A DNA stretch of 64,000 nt from Alistipes sp. (lineage in GTDB: Bacteria > Bacteroidota > Bacteroidia > Bacteroidales > Rikenellaceae): the NCBI GenBank assembly GCA_017520545.1, contig JAFXFM010000013.1, positions 1-64,000 on the forward strand. The letters are read 5' to 3'. Position numbers and translations under genes: made by a program. Each line of letters opens with the position of its first letter. Positions within the stretch are counted from its first letter, which is position 1. A model generated the notes under the pieces. That model searched no databases and was not told the DNA's origin. It saw nothing but the letters and a program-made list of their open reading frames with translations. Of the stretch, positions 27,090 to 37,700 are shown in pieces.

Positions 27090-27097
27090 CAAATATA
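27090..27097 (-). promoter_or_regulatory. Promoter -7 box of the thioredoxin gene
   Basis: TATATTTG on the - strand, 41 bases before the ATG at 27048. Confidence 0.5.
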
Positions 27098-27201
27098 CTC
27101 TTTTTTCTCGAAAAACGAATATGATTCCGAAACTATTGTGTAAAAAGTGTGTTGGTAGTAGAAATATGACGAAAAATTGTCGTAATCCCAAAAGTTTTTG
27201 T

Positions 27202-27209
27202 TATTTTTG
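27202..27209 (+). promoter_or_regulatory. Promoter -7 box of valS
   Basis: TATTTTTG with a TTG at 27177-27179 (22 bases upstream), 61 bases before the valS ATG. The region 27098-27201 holds nothing else recognisable. Confidence 0.55.
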
Positions 27210-27270
27210 CAGTTTGGAATCTATACCATCGTAATTTCAAAGAAATTAAAAGAGATAAAAATATAGAACT

Positions 27271-29898
27271 ATGGCAATTGCAGACAAGTATTTACCGCAA
27301 GAGATTGAGTCGAAGTGGTACGACTACTGGATTGAAAAGAATCTTTTCCACTCGGAGCCGGATGCTCGCGAGCCCTACACTATCGTTATTCCGCCACCAA
27401 ACGTTACGGGTATGTTGCATATGGGACATATGCTCAACAATACCTTACAGGACGTGTTGGTGCGCCGTGCGCGTATGCTCGGCAAGAACGCTTGCTGGGT
27501 ACCGGGTACCGACCACGCTTCGATTGCTACCGAGGCGAAGGTTGTAGCAAAGTTGAAGGCTGAGGGTATCGATAAATCGACCCTTACACGCGAGGAGTTC
27601 CTTGCTCACGCTTGGGAGTGGAAGGAGAAGCACGGTGGCATCATCTTGAAGCAGTTGCGTAAGTTGGGCGCATCGTGCGATTGGGATCGTACCTGCTTTA
27701 CGATGGACCCAGAGCGTACCGAGAGTGTGATTTCGGTATTCTGCGACCTCTACCGCAAGGGCAAAATCTACCGAGGTGTGCGTATGGTGCATTGGGACCC
27801 ATCGGCAAAGACCGCTTTGTCGGACGAGGAGGTTATATATAAGGAGTCGCAGGGCAAACTATACTACTTGCGTTATAAGTTGGAGGGTTCGGACCGCAAT
27901 ATCATCGTTGCTACAACCCGTCCAGAGACCATCTTGGGCGATACCGCAGTCTGCCTCAATCCGAACGACCCTCGCTATGCCGATGTTCCGGAGGGTGCGC
28001 GTGTAATTGTGCCACTCGTAGGCCGTTCGATTCCGATTATCCGCGATGAGTATGTAGATATCGAGTTCGGTACGGGTGCGTTGAAAGTTACCCCTGCGCA
28101 CGACGTGAATGACTATATGTTGGGCGAGAAATATGGACTCGAAACCATCGATATATTCAACGATGATGGTACTATCAACGACAAAGTTGGTATGTATGTT
28201 GGCGTGGATCGTTTCGACTGCCGCAAGCAGATTGAGAAGGATTTACAAAATGCCGACTTGCTCGAAAAGACCGAGGCTTATACCAATAATGTAGGCTACT
28301 CGGAGCGTACGGGTGTGGCTATCGAGCCAAAGTTGTCGATGCAGTGGTTTATGTCGATGAAGGAGATTGCCGAGCCTGCCACAAAGGCGGTCTTGGAGGA
28401 TATTATCCGCTTCGTACCGGAGAAGTATAAGAATACCTATCGCCACTGGATGGAGAATATCAAAGATTGGTGTATCTCGCGTCAGTTGTGGTGGGGACAG
28501 CGTATACCTGCCTACTACCTTCCAAAGGGTGGTTATGTCGTAGCTGAGACAGCCGAGAAGGCGTTGGCATTGGCGCAAGAGAAGACGGGCGATGCATCGC
28601 TTACGTTGGCAGATTTGCGTCAGGACGATGACGTGCTCGATACTTGGTTCTCGTCGTGGTTGTGGCCAATTTCGGTATTCGACGGTATTCGCAACCCCGA
28701 TAACGAGCAGATTAAGTACTACTATCCAACCAATGATCTCGTAACAGGTCCGGATATCATCTTCTTCTGGGTGGCACGTATGATTATGGCGGGATATGAG
28801 TATCGTGGTGAGAAGCCATTCGGAAATGTATATTTCACCGGTATCGTTCGCGATAAAATTGGCCGTAAGATGTCGAAGCAGTTGGGTAACTCGCCGGATC
28901 CACTCGATTTGATTGCCGAGTATGGAGCTGACGGTGTGCGTGTTGCTATGATGCTCTGTTCGTCGGCCGGTAACGATTTGATGTTCGACAACGCTCTCTG
29001 CGAGCAGGGTCGTAACTTCGGAAATAAAATTTGGAATGCATATCGCCTAATCAACGGCTGGCAGGTAGATGCCTCGTTAGTACAGAGCGACTGCTCGAAA
29101 CAGGCTGTGGCGTGGTTTACAAACCGCTTTAATGCAGCGTTGGCAGAGATTGAGGAGGATTTCAATAATTACCGTATCTCCGAGGCGTTGATGGTGGCAT
29201 ATAAGCTCTTCTGGGACGATTTCAGTGGCTGGTATTTGGAGATGATAAAGCCGGCGTACGGCTCGCCTTGCGACGCTGCGACTATGGAGGCTACAAAGAA
29301 GATGTTTGAGCAGTTGATGCTCCTCTTGCACCCATTTATGCCATTCGTAACCGAGGAGATTTGGCAGGATTTGGCTGAGCGCAAGGAGGGTGAGTCTATC
29401 TGTGTTGCTGCAATGCCAAAGGCGCAGGCGACTGACGAGGTGGCACTGGCACGCTTTGCTCTCGCACAGGAGGTTGTTTCGGCTGTGCGTAATATCCGCA
29501 AGCAGAAGAATCTTCCGCAGAAGGAGGCCTTGGAGTTGAAGGTTGTTCGCGACGAGAACTATCCTGCCGAGTATGAGGCTGTTATTGCAAAGATGGCAAA
29601 CCTCTCGGCGGTAACTTTTGTAACCGAGAAAAACCCTATGGACGCAGCCTTTATCGTCAAGACTACGCAGTATTTTGTTCCTATGGGAGACAATATCGAC
29701 AAGGAGGCGGAGATTGCCAAATTGGAGAAGGATCTTGCATATCAGCAGGGTTTCCTCGCAACCGTAATGAAGAAGCTCTCTAACGAGCGTTTCGTGTCGT
29801 CTGCACCGCAGAAGGTTGTCGAGACCGAGTATGCGAAGAAGCGTGATGCGGAGGCGAAGATTGCAGCCATCGAGGCTCAGCTTCAGGCTCTAAAATAA
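27271..29898 (+). CDS. valS: Valyl-tRNA synthetase
   Basis: 875 residues, class I synthetase. The HIGH-type motif is [15 protein letters not shown], the editing domain CP1 follows ([17 protein letters not shown]), then the KMSKS-type motif [16 protein letters not shown], the anticodon-binding domain, and a C-terminal coiled coil (about residues 805-875, ending [18 protein letters not shown]) typical of ValRS. It charges tRNA-Val in the cytosol. The start at 27271 gives the usual [17 protein letters not shown]. Confidence 0.97.
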   Translation: MAIADKYLPQEIESKWYDYWIEKNLFHSEPDAREPYTIVIPPPNVTGMLHMGHMLNNTLQDVLVRRARMLGKNACWVPGTDHASIATEAKVVAKLKAEGIDKSTLTREEFLAHAWEWKEKHGGIILKQLRKLGASCDWDRTCFTMDPERTESVISVFCDLYRKGKIYRGVRMVHWDPSAKTALSDEEVIYKESQGKLYYLRYKLEGSDRNIIVATTRPETILGDTAVCLNPNDPRYADVPEGARVIVPLVGRSIPIIRDEYVDIEFGTGALKVTPAHDVNDYMLGEKYGLETIDIFNDDGTINDKVGMYVGVDRFDCRKQIEKDLQNADLLEKTEAYTNNVGYSERTGVAIEPKLSMQWFMSMKEIAEPATKAVLEDIIRFVPEKYKNTYRHWMENIKDWCISRQLWWGQRIPAYYLPKGGYVVAETAEKALALAQEKTGDASLTLADLRQDDDVLDTWFSSWLWPISVFDGIRNPDNEQIKYYYPTNDLVTGPDIIFFWVARMIMAGYEYRGEKPFGNVYFTGIVRDKIGRKMSKQLGNSPDPLDLIAEYGADGVRVAMMLCSSAGNDLMFDNALCEQGRNFGNKIWNAYRLINGWQVDASLVQSDCSKQAVAWFTNRFNAALAEIEEDFNNYRISEALMVAYKLFWDDFSGWYLEMIKPAYGSPCDAATMEATKKMFEQLMLLLHPFMPFVTEEIWQDLAERKEGESICVAAMPKAQATDEVALARFALAQEVVSAVRNIRKQKNLPQKEALELKVVRDENYPAEYEAVIAKMANLSAVTFVTEKNPMDAAFIVKTTQYFVPMGDNIDKEAEIAKLEKDLAYQQGFLATVMKKLSNERFVSSAPQKVVETEYAKKRDAEAKIAAIEAQLQALK

Positions 29899-29906
29899 AA
29901 ATTGTT

Positions 29907-30013
29907 TTTAAGGGGCATTTGCTTCCTTGTCTTCAAAAAATGAGATGGTTACATACACCCAAGTATGCTCCCATCTCATTTTTCTTTGACAGCGTTGCAA
30001 CTACCTCCTTAAA
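29907..30013. repeat. Nested inverted-repeat intergenic element, copy C
   Basis: Outer TTTAAGG/CCTTAAA (29907-29913, 30007-30013), middle stem ATGAGATGG/CCATCTCAT, core CATAC-ACCCAA-GTATG at 29952-29967. The core with flanks differs from copy A (12183-12198) only in one loop base. It lies between convergent genes. Confidence 0.6.
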
Positions 30014-30068
30014 TTCCAATTTTTTGGGGAAAATGCTCTGAAATGAAAATCATGAAAAACTAATGACT

Positions 30069-30107
30069 AAAAAAATGGTCGTTTCGCAAAGAAACGACCA
30101 TTTTTTT
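30069..30107. terminator. Bidirectional terminator between valS and the nuclease operon
   Basis: A perfect 17-base stem with A/T ends (AAAAAAATGGTCGTTTC with its complement) closes on GCAAA. The T-runs point in both directions. Confidence 0.92.
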
Positions 30108-30906
30108 ACTCTCCAAAGTACTTGTTTAGTAGGTGAGCCAAGCGGTAACCCGCGTGGCGTAATTGGGTGTCAATCACCTCTTTTGATAGCTCGATGGTGT
30201 CATCGCGTAGGTCGGCTGTGCCGTCATTCGGATTCCACTGATGGATAACATTGGTTATGCGCATACACTCATTTGCCCATTCGTGGTGGTTGCCTTTGCA
30301 GGTCTTTTTTATCTTGCCTTTCGAGTATGTGTCGAGTTCGGCTGCAAGTTCTGCCGGCTCCTTATCCCATCCATAGATATGTTCGGGCATAGAGTCGTAG
30401 AAGCCGTGGAATGAGCCCATTGGTTGTCCTTTGAGTACGACTTTCGGTTTTGCATCATCGCGGCCGTTGATGTATTTGCAGTGCGAAGGGCAGTGCATAT
30501 CGCCCACAAAGTGCAAGACTGCACGGATATTGAATACGACTGCCGAGTCGGTCAGCTCCTTGTAGTTTTCGAGGTTGTAGGTCACCAAGTCGAGTCCACG
30601 CATCGTGTCGCCATTTTTAATCTTGTGAGCTACGTTTGGGTCGTGGCGGAACTTTGAGTCGTAATAGTATGAGTGCCAACTATTTGTGAAACGATAAGGC
30701 GATTTCTTGCCGCGATTGTAGTCCATCCATAGCGCATCTTTTGTGATGTCGTACGGCATATATTTTGCGACATTCTCTTTCGCCTTTTCGGTCATATGCC
30801 GTTTGGCTATCTCTACTATGGTGCGGTGTCCAAGTTTGTTCCACGCCTGTGCGTTATACGAAACAAATAGGAGCGCAGCAACTGTGATTACAAAGAATCT
30901 CTTCAT
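30106..30906 (-). CDS. Exported S1/P1 nuclease (second of a tandem pair)
   Basis: 266 residues with a signal peptide ending NAQA. The mature protein would begin with tryptophan (WNKLGHRTIVEIAKRHM), as required in S1/P1 nucleases, where the N-terminal amino group and Trp take part in zinc binding. Further metal ligands are in MDYNR, VLHFVGDMHCPSHC and HHEWANE. These enzymes degrade single-stranded DNA and RNA. It is a paralogue of the gene just upstream (30915-31697), eight bases away. The cell location is periplasmic or outside. Confidence 0.92.
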   Translation of the reverse strand: MKRFFVITVAALLFVSYNAQAWNKLGHRTIVEIAKRHMTEKAKENVAKYMPYDITKDALWMDYNRGKKSPYRFTNSWHSYYYDSKFRHDPNVAHKIKNGDTMRGLDLVTYNLENYKELTDSAVVFNIRAVLHFVGDMHCPSHCKYINGRDDAKPKVVLKGQPMGSFHGFYDSMPEHIYGWDKEPAELAAELDTYSKGKIKKTCKGNHHEWANECMRITNVIHQWNPNDGTADLRDDTIELSKEVIDTQLRHAGYRLAHLLNKYFGE

Positions 30907-30914
30907 TGTGTTGG

Positions 30915-31697
30915 TTATTTATGGTCAAAATACTTGTTGAGCAGATATGCAAGGCGGTATCCCGCATTGCGCATCTGCACATTTACAAGGTCGCGCGAGA
31001 GTTCTATTGTATTGGGGTCGAGTACCTCGCGGTTGTGCGGATTCCACTTGTATATAATAGCGTTCATCTTGCCAATCTCGTTTGCCCAATCGTGAAAATC
31101 TCCTCTCTGTATCCGCTTTATGTCCCCCTTTTTAGCATTATCTATCTCGGCAGCAATCTCAACGCACGATTTGTTTGGGTGAAGCATATCCGGAATATAG
31201 TCGTATAGACTGTGGAACGTCTTCAATTTCTTGCCATTCAGTTCGCAAGGCCAGAAACAACGTGGTCCGGGTACATACGAGTGGGTAGGGCAGTGCATAT
31301 CGCCTGCAAAGTGAATCAGGCAACGTACATTCATTACCACTGCCGAGTCGGTTAGCTTCTCCAATCTTGTGAGATTGTAGTCCGAAACCTTCATAGCAAG
31401 TATGACATCGCCCTTGTAAAGGCGAGGGTTCATATTGTACTCGTAGTTTTCATCGACGTTGTAGACGTGCCACGAGGTTGTGTAGGCAATCTCCTTGTCG
31501 TGGCGGTGGTAGTCCATCCACGAGCCGTCTGCGGTAATGTCGTGCGGCATATATTTGGCGAGATTTCTCTTGGTTTGCTCGGTGATATGACGCTTTGCAA
31601 CCTCGATAATCACCTCGTGGCCCAACTTTCCCCACGCATACGCACTGCTTGTGTAGGCAACTATACTTATTATTAAAATGGTTAGAATACGTTTCAT
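30915..31697 (-). CDS. Exported S1/P1 nuclease (first of a tandem pair)
   Basis: 260 residues, signal peptide ending SAYA, mature start WGKLGHEVIIEVAKRHI, metal ligands in SWMDYHRH, LIHFAGDMHCPTHS and FHDWANE. It shares the layout of the following paralogue. An inserted cysteine-containing loop (PGPRCFWPCEL) distinguishes it, so the two may differ in substrate. It lies nine bases after deoD. Confidence 0.92.
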   Translation of the reverse strand: MKRILTILIISIVAYTSSAYAWGKLGHEVIIEVAKRHITEQTKRNLAKYMPHDITADGSWMDYHRHDKEIAYTTSWHVYNVDENYEYNMNPRLYKGDVILAMKVSDYNLTRLEKLTDSAVVMNVRCLIHFAGDMHCPTHSYVPGPRCFWPCELNGKKLKTFHSLYDYIPDMLHPNKSCVEIAAEIDNAKKGDIKRIQRGDFHDWANEIGKMNAIIYKWNPHNREVLDPNTIELSRDLVNVQMRNAGYRLAYLLNKYFDHK

Positions 31698-31706
31698 TCT
31701 CTTCGT

Positions 31707-32420
31707 CTAGATTATCTCAAATGCTATCTCCATCATATCGGTAAAGGTCTTTTCGCGCTGTTCAGCAGTGGTCTCCTCGTGGGTTACGAGCGAATCGGAG
31801 ATGGTGCAGATGCAGAGAGCCTGATTGCCACTGCGTGCAGCGTTCATATAGAGCGCCGAAGCCTCCATCTCGACTGCCAATACACCCATCTTTTGCCACT
31901 GCTTCCACGCCTCGGGATTGTCGTTGTAGAATATCTCCGATGCGAGGATATTTCCTACTGCATAGTTTACGCCCATAGCCTTCGCCTTCTCCACAGCTGC
32001 ACTCAACATCTCGTAGTCGGCAATAGGGGCGTATGTGCCTGGAAGATTGTACTGCGCTGCAAAATTGGAGTTGTCGCAAGCACCTTGTGCAATCACAATA
32101 TCGCCAATGTGTAAATTGGGTTGATATGCACCCGCCGAACCTGTGCGAATAATGCGTTTTACGCCGTAAAAGTTGAATAACTCGAAGGTGTAGATGCCTA
32201 TTGACGAAATGCCCATTCCGTGGCCCATTACCGACACCTCCTTGCCTTTGTAAGTACCCGTATAGCAGTACATTCCGCGCACTTGATTGACGAGTTTGGG
32301 ATTTTCGAGGTAACGCTCTGCCATAAACTTTGCACGTAGCGGATCACCCGCCATAATTACGCGGTCGGCTATCTCGCCACGCTTTGCTCCGATATGAGGA
32401 GTTGGTGTTAAATCTGCCAT
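31707..32420 (-). CDS. deoD: Purine-nucleoside phosphorylase, DeoD type
   Basis: 237 residues of the hexameric DeoD type, cleaving purine nucleosides with phosphate to base and (deoxy)ribose-1-phosphate in the cytosol. Motifs: IADRVIMAGDPLRAKFMAE, the phosphate loop IIRTGSAGAYQ, the substrate-binding VEMEASALY and the catalytic Asp in TISDSLVT. It is the second gene of the operon galM-deoD-nuclease-nuclease, with gaps of 8-10 bases, which fits nucleoside salvage. Confidence 0.95.
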   Translation of the reverse strand: MADLTPTPHIGAKRGEIADRVIMAGDPLRAKFMAERYLENPKLVNQVRGMYCYTGTYKGKEVSVMGHGMGISSIGIYTFELFNFYGVKRIIRTGSAGAYQPNLHIGDIVIAQGACDNSNFAAQYNLPGTYAPIADYEMLSAAVEKAKAMGVNYAVGNILASEIFYNDNPEAWKQWQKMGVLAVEMEASALYMNAARSGNQALCICTISDSLVTHEETTAEQREKTFTDMMEIAFEII

Positions 32421-32430
32421 AACTATCTAA

Positions 32431-33552
32431 TTATTTTGCATAAAATTTATAAATACAAGTGTGCTTGTAGGTCTCACCCGGCTTCAAAACTACGCTTGGG
32501 AACGACGGCTGATTTGGCGCATCGGGATAGCGCTGTGTTTCGAGAGCAATAGCTCCGCGATAGAGGATAGGTTTGCCGTACTTGTTGTTGTACGAGCCAT
32601 TGAAGAAGTTGCCGCAGTAGAACTGAATAGCAACTTGGTCGCTCCATACCTCCATACCGCGACCGCTGTTTGGTGAATACACCTCGGCGACCTTTATTAC
32701 CTCTCCATTATCCTCGCGGTCGATAATCCAGTTGTGGTCGTATCCGGCACCGGCTTTGAGTTGTGGGTGGTCAGCACCTACTCGCTCACCAATGGCGTGA
32801 GGGGCGCGGAAGTCGAACGGTGTGCCCTCAACCTCCATAATCTCACCCGTAGGGATAAGGAGTTCGTTTACCGGGGTAATCGCCTTACTGTTGATTGTCA
32901 AAACGTGATCAAGAATTGTGCCCTCGCCATCGCCTTCGAGGTTGAAGAATGAGTGGTGCGAGAGGTTGAGTACGGTGTTGGCGTCGGTTGTTGCCTCGTA
33001 GGTAACCTTGAACTCGTTCTTCTGGGTAAGGGTGTAGGTCATCAAAATTGTGCGGTTTGCAGGGAAACCGTCCTGACCATCGGGTAGGGTGGTTTTGAAT
33101 ACGATTTCGTTCTCCTTTTGTGAGAATACGTCCCAGACGATGCAGTCGATGCCGAGTGTGCCACCGTGCAGAGTCTGTCCATTGTTGTTTTGCGGAAGCG
33201 AGTACTCTTTGCCGTCGAGTGTGAACTTGCCGTTGGCGATGCGGTTTGCAACGGGGCCTACGGCTGCTCCGAGATAACGCTCACCCGTGTTATTGATGTA
33301 GCGGTTGATGTTCTCGTAGCCAATCTCTACGTCGGCATACTTACCATAGCGGTCGAGTGTCCACAACGAGATTACGCGTGCTCCGTAGTTGGTAACCTGC
33401 ATCACGAGCGTTCCTCCGCGCAGGGTGTAGAGCGATACCGACTTGCCATTTACGGCTGTTTCGAAGTCTGCTTTGTTGAGAAGCTGTATTCCTTGGTCAT
33501 CTCCGCAAGATACAGCAATAAGAAGTGCTAAAACTGCAAATACCTTTTTCAT
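32431..33552 (-). CDS. galM: Aldose 1-epimerase lipoprotein
   Basis: 373 residues. A short lipoprotein signal (MKKVFAVLALLIAVSC, lipid on Cys16) precedes a complete GalM beta-sandwich: GPVANRIANGKF, TLHGGTLG, the catalytic histidine in LSHHSFFNL, GYDHNWI, and the catalytic glutamate in IALETQRYPDAPNQ. It interconverts alpha and beta anomers of sugars, here outside the cytosol. It is the promoter-proximal gene of the nuclease/phosphorylase operon, an unusual partnership that suggests the sugar part of nucleosides or a host glycan is also used. Confidence 0.93.
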   Translation of the reverse strand: MKKVFAVLALLIAVSCGDDQGIQLLNKADFETAVNGKSVSLYTLRGGTLVMQVTNYGARVISLWTLDRYGKYADVEIGYENINRYINNTGERYLGAAVGPVANRIANGKFTLDGKEYSLPQNNNGQTLHGGTLGIDCIVWDVFSQKENEIVFKTTLPDGQDGFPANRTILMTYTLTQKNEFKVTYEATTDANTVLNLSHHSFFNLEGDGEGTILDHVLTINSKAITPVNELLIPTGEIMEVEGTPFDFRAPHAIGERVGADHPQLKAGAGYDHNWIIDREDNGEVIKVAEVYSPNSGRGMEVWSDQVAIQFYCGNFFNGSYNNKYGKPILYRGAIALETQRYPDAPNQPSFPSVVLKPGETYKHTCIYKFYAK

Positions 33553-33582
33553 CTTTTGTCTGTTTTTATAGGTTTATCTTCA

Positions 33583-33613
33583 CAAAGATATTAATTTTTG
33601 TAAAAAAGTGCAA
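33583..33613 (-). promoter_or_regulatory. Promoter of the galM-deoD-nuclease operon
   Basis: On the - strand TTG (33611-33613), 20 bases, TATCTTTG (33583-33590); the galM ATG follows 30 bases on. Confidence 0.7.
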
Positions 33614-33632
33614 TTGTTTCGTCTAAAATTGT

Positions 33633-33640
33633 TATCTTCG
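33633..33640 (+). promoter_or_regulatory. Possible -7 box of ung
   Basis: TATCTTCG differs from the consensus in one base. It is 32 bases before the GTG start and divergent from the galM promoter. Confidence 0.4.
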
Positions 33641-33672
33641 CTCTCGCTACAAAAACAAAACATATAAGAGCC

Positions 33673-34335
33673 GTGAATGTTCGTATAGCTGAAGATTGGA
33701 AGGAGTTGCTCCAAGAGGAGTTTGATAAACCCTATTTTGCCGAGTTGGTCGATTTTGTAAAGTCGGAGTACGCCACAACGCAGGTCTTTCCTGCGGCGCG
33801 GAATATCTTCCGGGCCTTCGATAAATGCCCACTCGAAACGCTGAAAGTGGTGATTATCGGACAAGATCCATATCACGGTGATGGTCAGGCAAATGGCTTG
33901 TGTTTTTCGGTCGATGACGGAGTCGATTTTCCGCCATCATTGCGCAATATCTTCAAGGAAGTTTCCGATGATATGGGAACCTCGATTCCGTTGAGTGGAA
34001 ATCTCGATAGGTGGGCCGAGCAGGGCGTGTTGATGTTGAATGCGGTTTTGACCGTGAGGGCCCACGAGGCAGCCTCCCACGCAGGACGAGGTTGGGAGCG
34101 ATTTACGGATGCGGTGGTGCGCCTTATTGCCGAGAGAAAAATGGGGGTGGTATATATGCTGTGGGGAAGCTATGCTCAGAAGAAGGGGGCGATAGTCGAT
34201 ACTACGCAAAATCTTGTGCTTAAAGCAGTTCACCCATCGCCACTCTCTGTATACAGAGGTTTCTTCGGTTCTCGACACTTCTCGAAGGCAAATGCCTATC
34301 TCGCAAAGCAGGGAAAGAGACCGATAGAGTGGTAA
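33673..34335 (+). CDS. ung: Uracil-DNA glycosylase
   Basis: 220 residues of family 1 UDG, removing uracil from DNA. The water-activating aspartate is in IIGQDPYHGDGQANGL, the uracil-binding region in PPSLRNIFKE, and the minor-groove loop HPSPLSVYRGFFGSRHFS is intact. Translation begins at a GTG (33673); no in-frame ATG lies close to it. Monocistronic, divergent from galM. Confidence 0.97.
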   Translation: MNVRIAEDWKELLQEEFDKPYFAELVDFVKSEYATTQVFPAARNIFRAFDKCPLETLKVVIIGQDPYHGDGQANGLCFSVDDGVDFPPSLRNIFKEVSDDMGTSIPLSGNLDRWAEQGVLMLNAVLTVRAHEAASHAGRGWERFTDAVVRLIAERKMGVVYMLWGSYAQKKGAIVDTTQNLVLKAVHPSPLSVYRGFFGSRHFSKANAYLAKQGKRPIEW

Positions 34336-34378
34336 AAATCAGATATACGATTTTTTGCAAAAAAAATGTGAAGTCTGG

Positions 34379-34408
34379 TTGTTTATATGAAAAAAATGTG
34401 TACCTTTG
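34379..34408 (+). promoter_or_regulatory. Promoter of the giant GLUG/SusCD operon
   Basis: TTG (34379-34381), 19 bases and TACCTTTG (34401-34408) form a textbook Bacteroidota promoter, 43 bases after the ung stop. Confidence 0.75.
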
Positions 34409-34711
34409 TGTCACCGAATGAAACTATAATGAGCCACGTGGAATGGACGCATTGTATGTGGTGAAACCTTAAAATAATGATTGTACGATAATTATGAGGA
34501 CTTGCAACTGTGTATAAGTCCGGTAGATGGTGAAGATTGGTCGCCTCGCTTAGTGTAGCGAAGCGAAAAATCTTTTTGTTTTTCTGCGTACGCGCGTATT
34601 GCTCGCACGTGAGGAGATTTGATGGGACGAACGACGGAAGTGAGGCGAAAACACAAACAACAAACAAAATATATCAAACAAACAATTACAAACTTTTTAA
34701 AAACTATTAGC
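34409..34711 (+). promoter_or_regulatory. Long 5' leader with hairpins before the giant gene
   Basis: About 300 untranslated bases separate promoter and GTG start. Hairpins visible are GGACTT/AAGTCC (34498-34521) and TCGCT/AGCGA (34546-34561). The second is followed by AAAAATCTTTTTG, which resembles a weak intrinsic terminator, so attenuation is possible. No known riboswitch was recognised. An in-frame ATG at 34622 could start translation earlier, but the residues it adds are charged and precede the real lipoprotein signal. Confidence 0.5.
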
Positions 34712-37700
34712 GTGAAAAATTTTACTAAACTTTTGATGTCGGTGGTTCTGCTTACGGCGGCAGCTTGTACGCAGGACTTGACAGATGACCAGGCTCCGGT
34801 TATCTCGGAGAATGGTGGTGGAAGTGGCGAAGTAAAAACGCTGCAAGTTTCGATGCCAACTTCAACACGTACGGAGTTGGGCGAAAAGGTTGATGGAAAG
34901 TATCCTGTATCGTGGTCCGAGACCGATGTTCTTGCTGTTAATGGCAAGCCGACAACCGGTATCCACATTGATGAGGCTGCTCCAAACGTTGCAGTGTTCG
35001 ACTTGCCGCAGGGAATTACGATTCCGTTCCACATTGTTTACCCTTATCAGGGTGAAAATGTAGCGGTTGAGGCTAACAGCGGAAAGTATCCGGTTGTGTT
35101 CTCTGCCGAGCAGCAGCACACCGAGGGCTCGTTTGCGCCAAACAGCGCACCGATGTATGCTTGGACAAGCGGTTTTGAGGACATCCATATGGAGCACCTC
35201 GCAACAGCTCTTCGTTTTGCAATCAAGGCGAAGGCGGGTCAGACCGTAGATTTGAAGTATATTTCGGTTTCGACCACCGATGCTGCACCAATCGCAGGTG
35301 TATTCGATGTTTACTGCACCGATAAGGACGAGGTAGCTGCAGGTACACTCGAGGCTCGTAAGAACACCTATCCAACAGTGTTCTACAACTTCGAGAATGA
35401 TAGCTATAAGCTTTCGTCCGACAAGGAGGATGTCTTCTATATCGCAGTTCCAAAGGGTGAGTACACAACTTTCGAGGTTAATTTCGTTGAACAGTCGGGT
35501 AGAGTCTATACTGAGACCTTCGACGCTTCGGGCGACAGACAGCTGCTCGGTGGTAAGGTTCGCGAGTTCCCTTCGGTTGTATTCGACCTCGATGAGTGTA
35601 GTAAGATGCTCCTCATCGGAACCGATGTTGATATGCAGACCTTGGCAAATGAGGTTAAGGCTGGCACTTTCAACGGCAAGTACGATGGTGCGCTCCTCGT
35701 TTCGGATATCGATATGACCGGTAAGGCGTGGGAGCCGCTCGATGGTTTCTCGTCATTGTTTGAGGGTCGTGGTTTCTCGATCAAGGGCTTGTCGAAACCT
35801 CTCTTTGGCGAGAACGTAGTTGGTACAATCTCGAACGTAAAGGTTGAGGGTAATATCGTAGAGGAGAAGTACGGTAGGGTTGGTCTTATCGCTCGTTCGC
35901 TTACAGTAGAGGGCGATAAGGTTGGTACAATGTTTAACTGTGCCGCAACAGGATCTATTGAGTATAAGAATACTACTCTTGCAATTACCAATGATTACAA
36001 GTTAATCAATATCGGAGGTGTTGTCGGAGGTGTTTATGGTGGTAAGGTTTCGCTTAATGAGAGTGATGTTGATGTTACCATCACTACCATCGCGGGAGCT
36101 GAGGGCAAGACCAAGGAGTTCTATTCGAGCATTGGTGGTGTCGTAGGTTATGCTTGTGCCGATGGTGATAAACTCCCTGTTGTGGTTGAGAATGTTAGCA
36201 ATGGAACAATCGTTTGGAACGACAATTCGAAGAGTGAGAAGGCTTTCCCATACATCGGAGGTGTTGCAGGTTATGTTGCTGACGGAGCTTTCGAAAGCAA
36301 TGTAAATGTAGGTGAATTGACCATTGATGAGCCTATGCTCGACCTCGATTGGGGTGGTGTTATTGGAGCATCGAATGTTTCGGTTGTAAATTGCGAGAAC
36401 AAGGGTTTGCTCGCTATTAATCACGAGTCCACTCGTTCAAACATCGGTGGCGTGGTTGGTAGATTAGAGGCCAATTCGATTGTGAATTGTGTGAATAGCG
36501 GTAAACTTATGTTCGATGAGAACTTCTTTGTTAAGGAGAAGAGTAATATCGGTGGTGTGGTTGCTTACGCTGTTAAGGGCACTAAAGAGATTAAGGAGTG
36601 TTCGAACTCAGGCTCAATTGAGTACTTGGGTTCGTGCTACTATCAGGATAGAACTACCATCAACGGTAACGCAAATATCGTAATCGGTGGTGTTATCGGT
36701 ACATCGTGGTCGGAGTTGGTTAGTGAGTGTCATAACCAGCAGTCCGCAGTGCTTCGTATCGTAGGTAAGATTGCCGGTAACGGTGATATCAAGAACAACA
36801 AGGCTACAATCGACAAGAATACCGCTATTGCGGGTGTGATTGGTGTTCGCGCCGGAAAACAGGCTACATTGGGTACTGCCGGTACGGTTAAGACTCAGAA
36901 CTGTAGCAATATGGGTAATGTAAACTTTGAGTGGCAGTACTGCGGTGCAGCATACGTGTTCAACTCGGCTTGTATTGGTATATTCGAGTCTGATTATATC
37001 TCGGATTGTAAGAATAGCGGTTCGGTAAATGTTAAGGCGAACGTTTCGACCGATACATTCAACCACCCAACAACAGGAACACTCGTTGTATTTATCTCAG
37101 GTATGTTTGGTTACATCAGCGACCACTGCGACCAGATTTACAACTGTGAGAATGCAGGCTGGGTAACCGTTTCGGGTTCGAGCAGCCGTATGATGTGGGT
37201 TTCGGGCTTGCTCGGTACTGCCGAGAGTGGTGTTAATATCAAGTTTAACAATTGCGGTAACACGGGTAATATCCTCGTAAACGACGACGTGAATGTTCGT
37301 AACGTTTATGTAGGTGGTATCTTGGCAAACACACTCGATATTAAGTTGCAGTATCCAAACTGCTACAACTCTGGTAGTGTTGAGTCGAAGGCTAACTGTA
37401 CTGCCGAGACTTATATTGGTTCGATCTTCGGCCAATCGACAGGCTCTGATACAGGTGCAGGTACCGAGGGTATCCGCAATACAGGTCGTGTAACGTTCTC
37501 AGGTTCGGCAGCTTTGGCTTACGTAGGTGGCTACTGCGGTCTTTACAAGGAGGGTAAGCACACCGTAGAGTTTGATAACGCTTCGACAGGAGTTGTTGAG
37601 TATAAGGGTAACGCATCGTTCTGCGCATTCGTAGGCGGTATCGCTGGTTTGGGTGGTTCAATTACTACCAATTCATTGACATCGTCGCAGGGTGTTGTTA

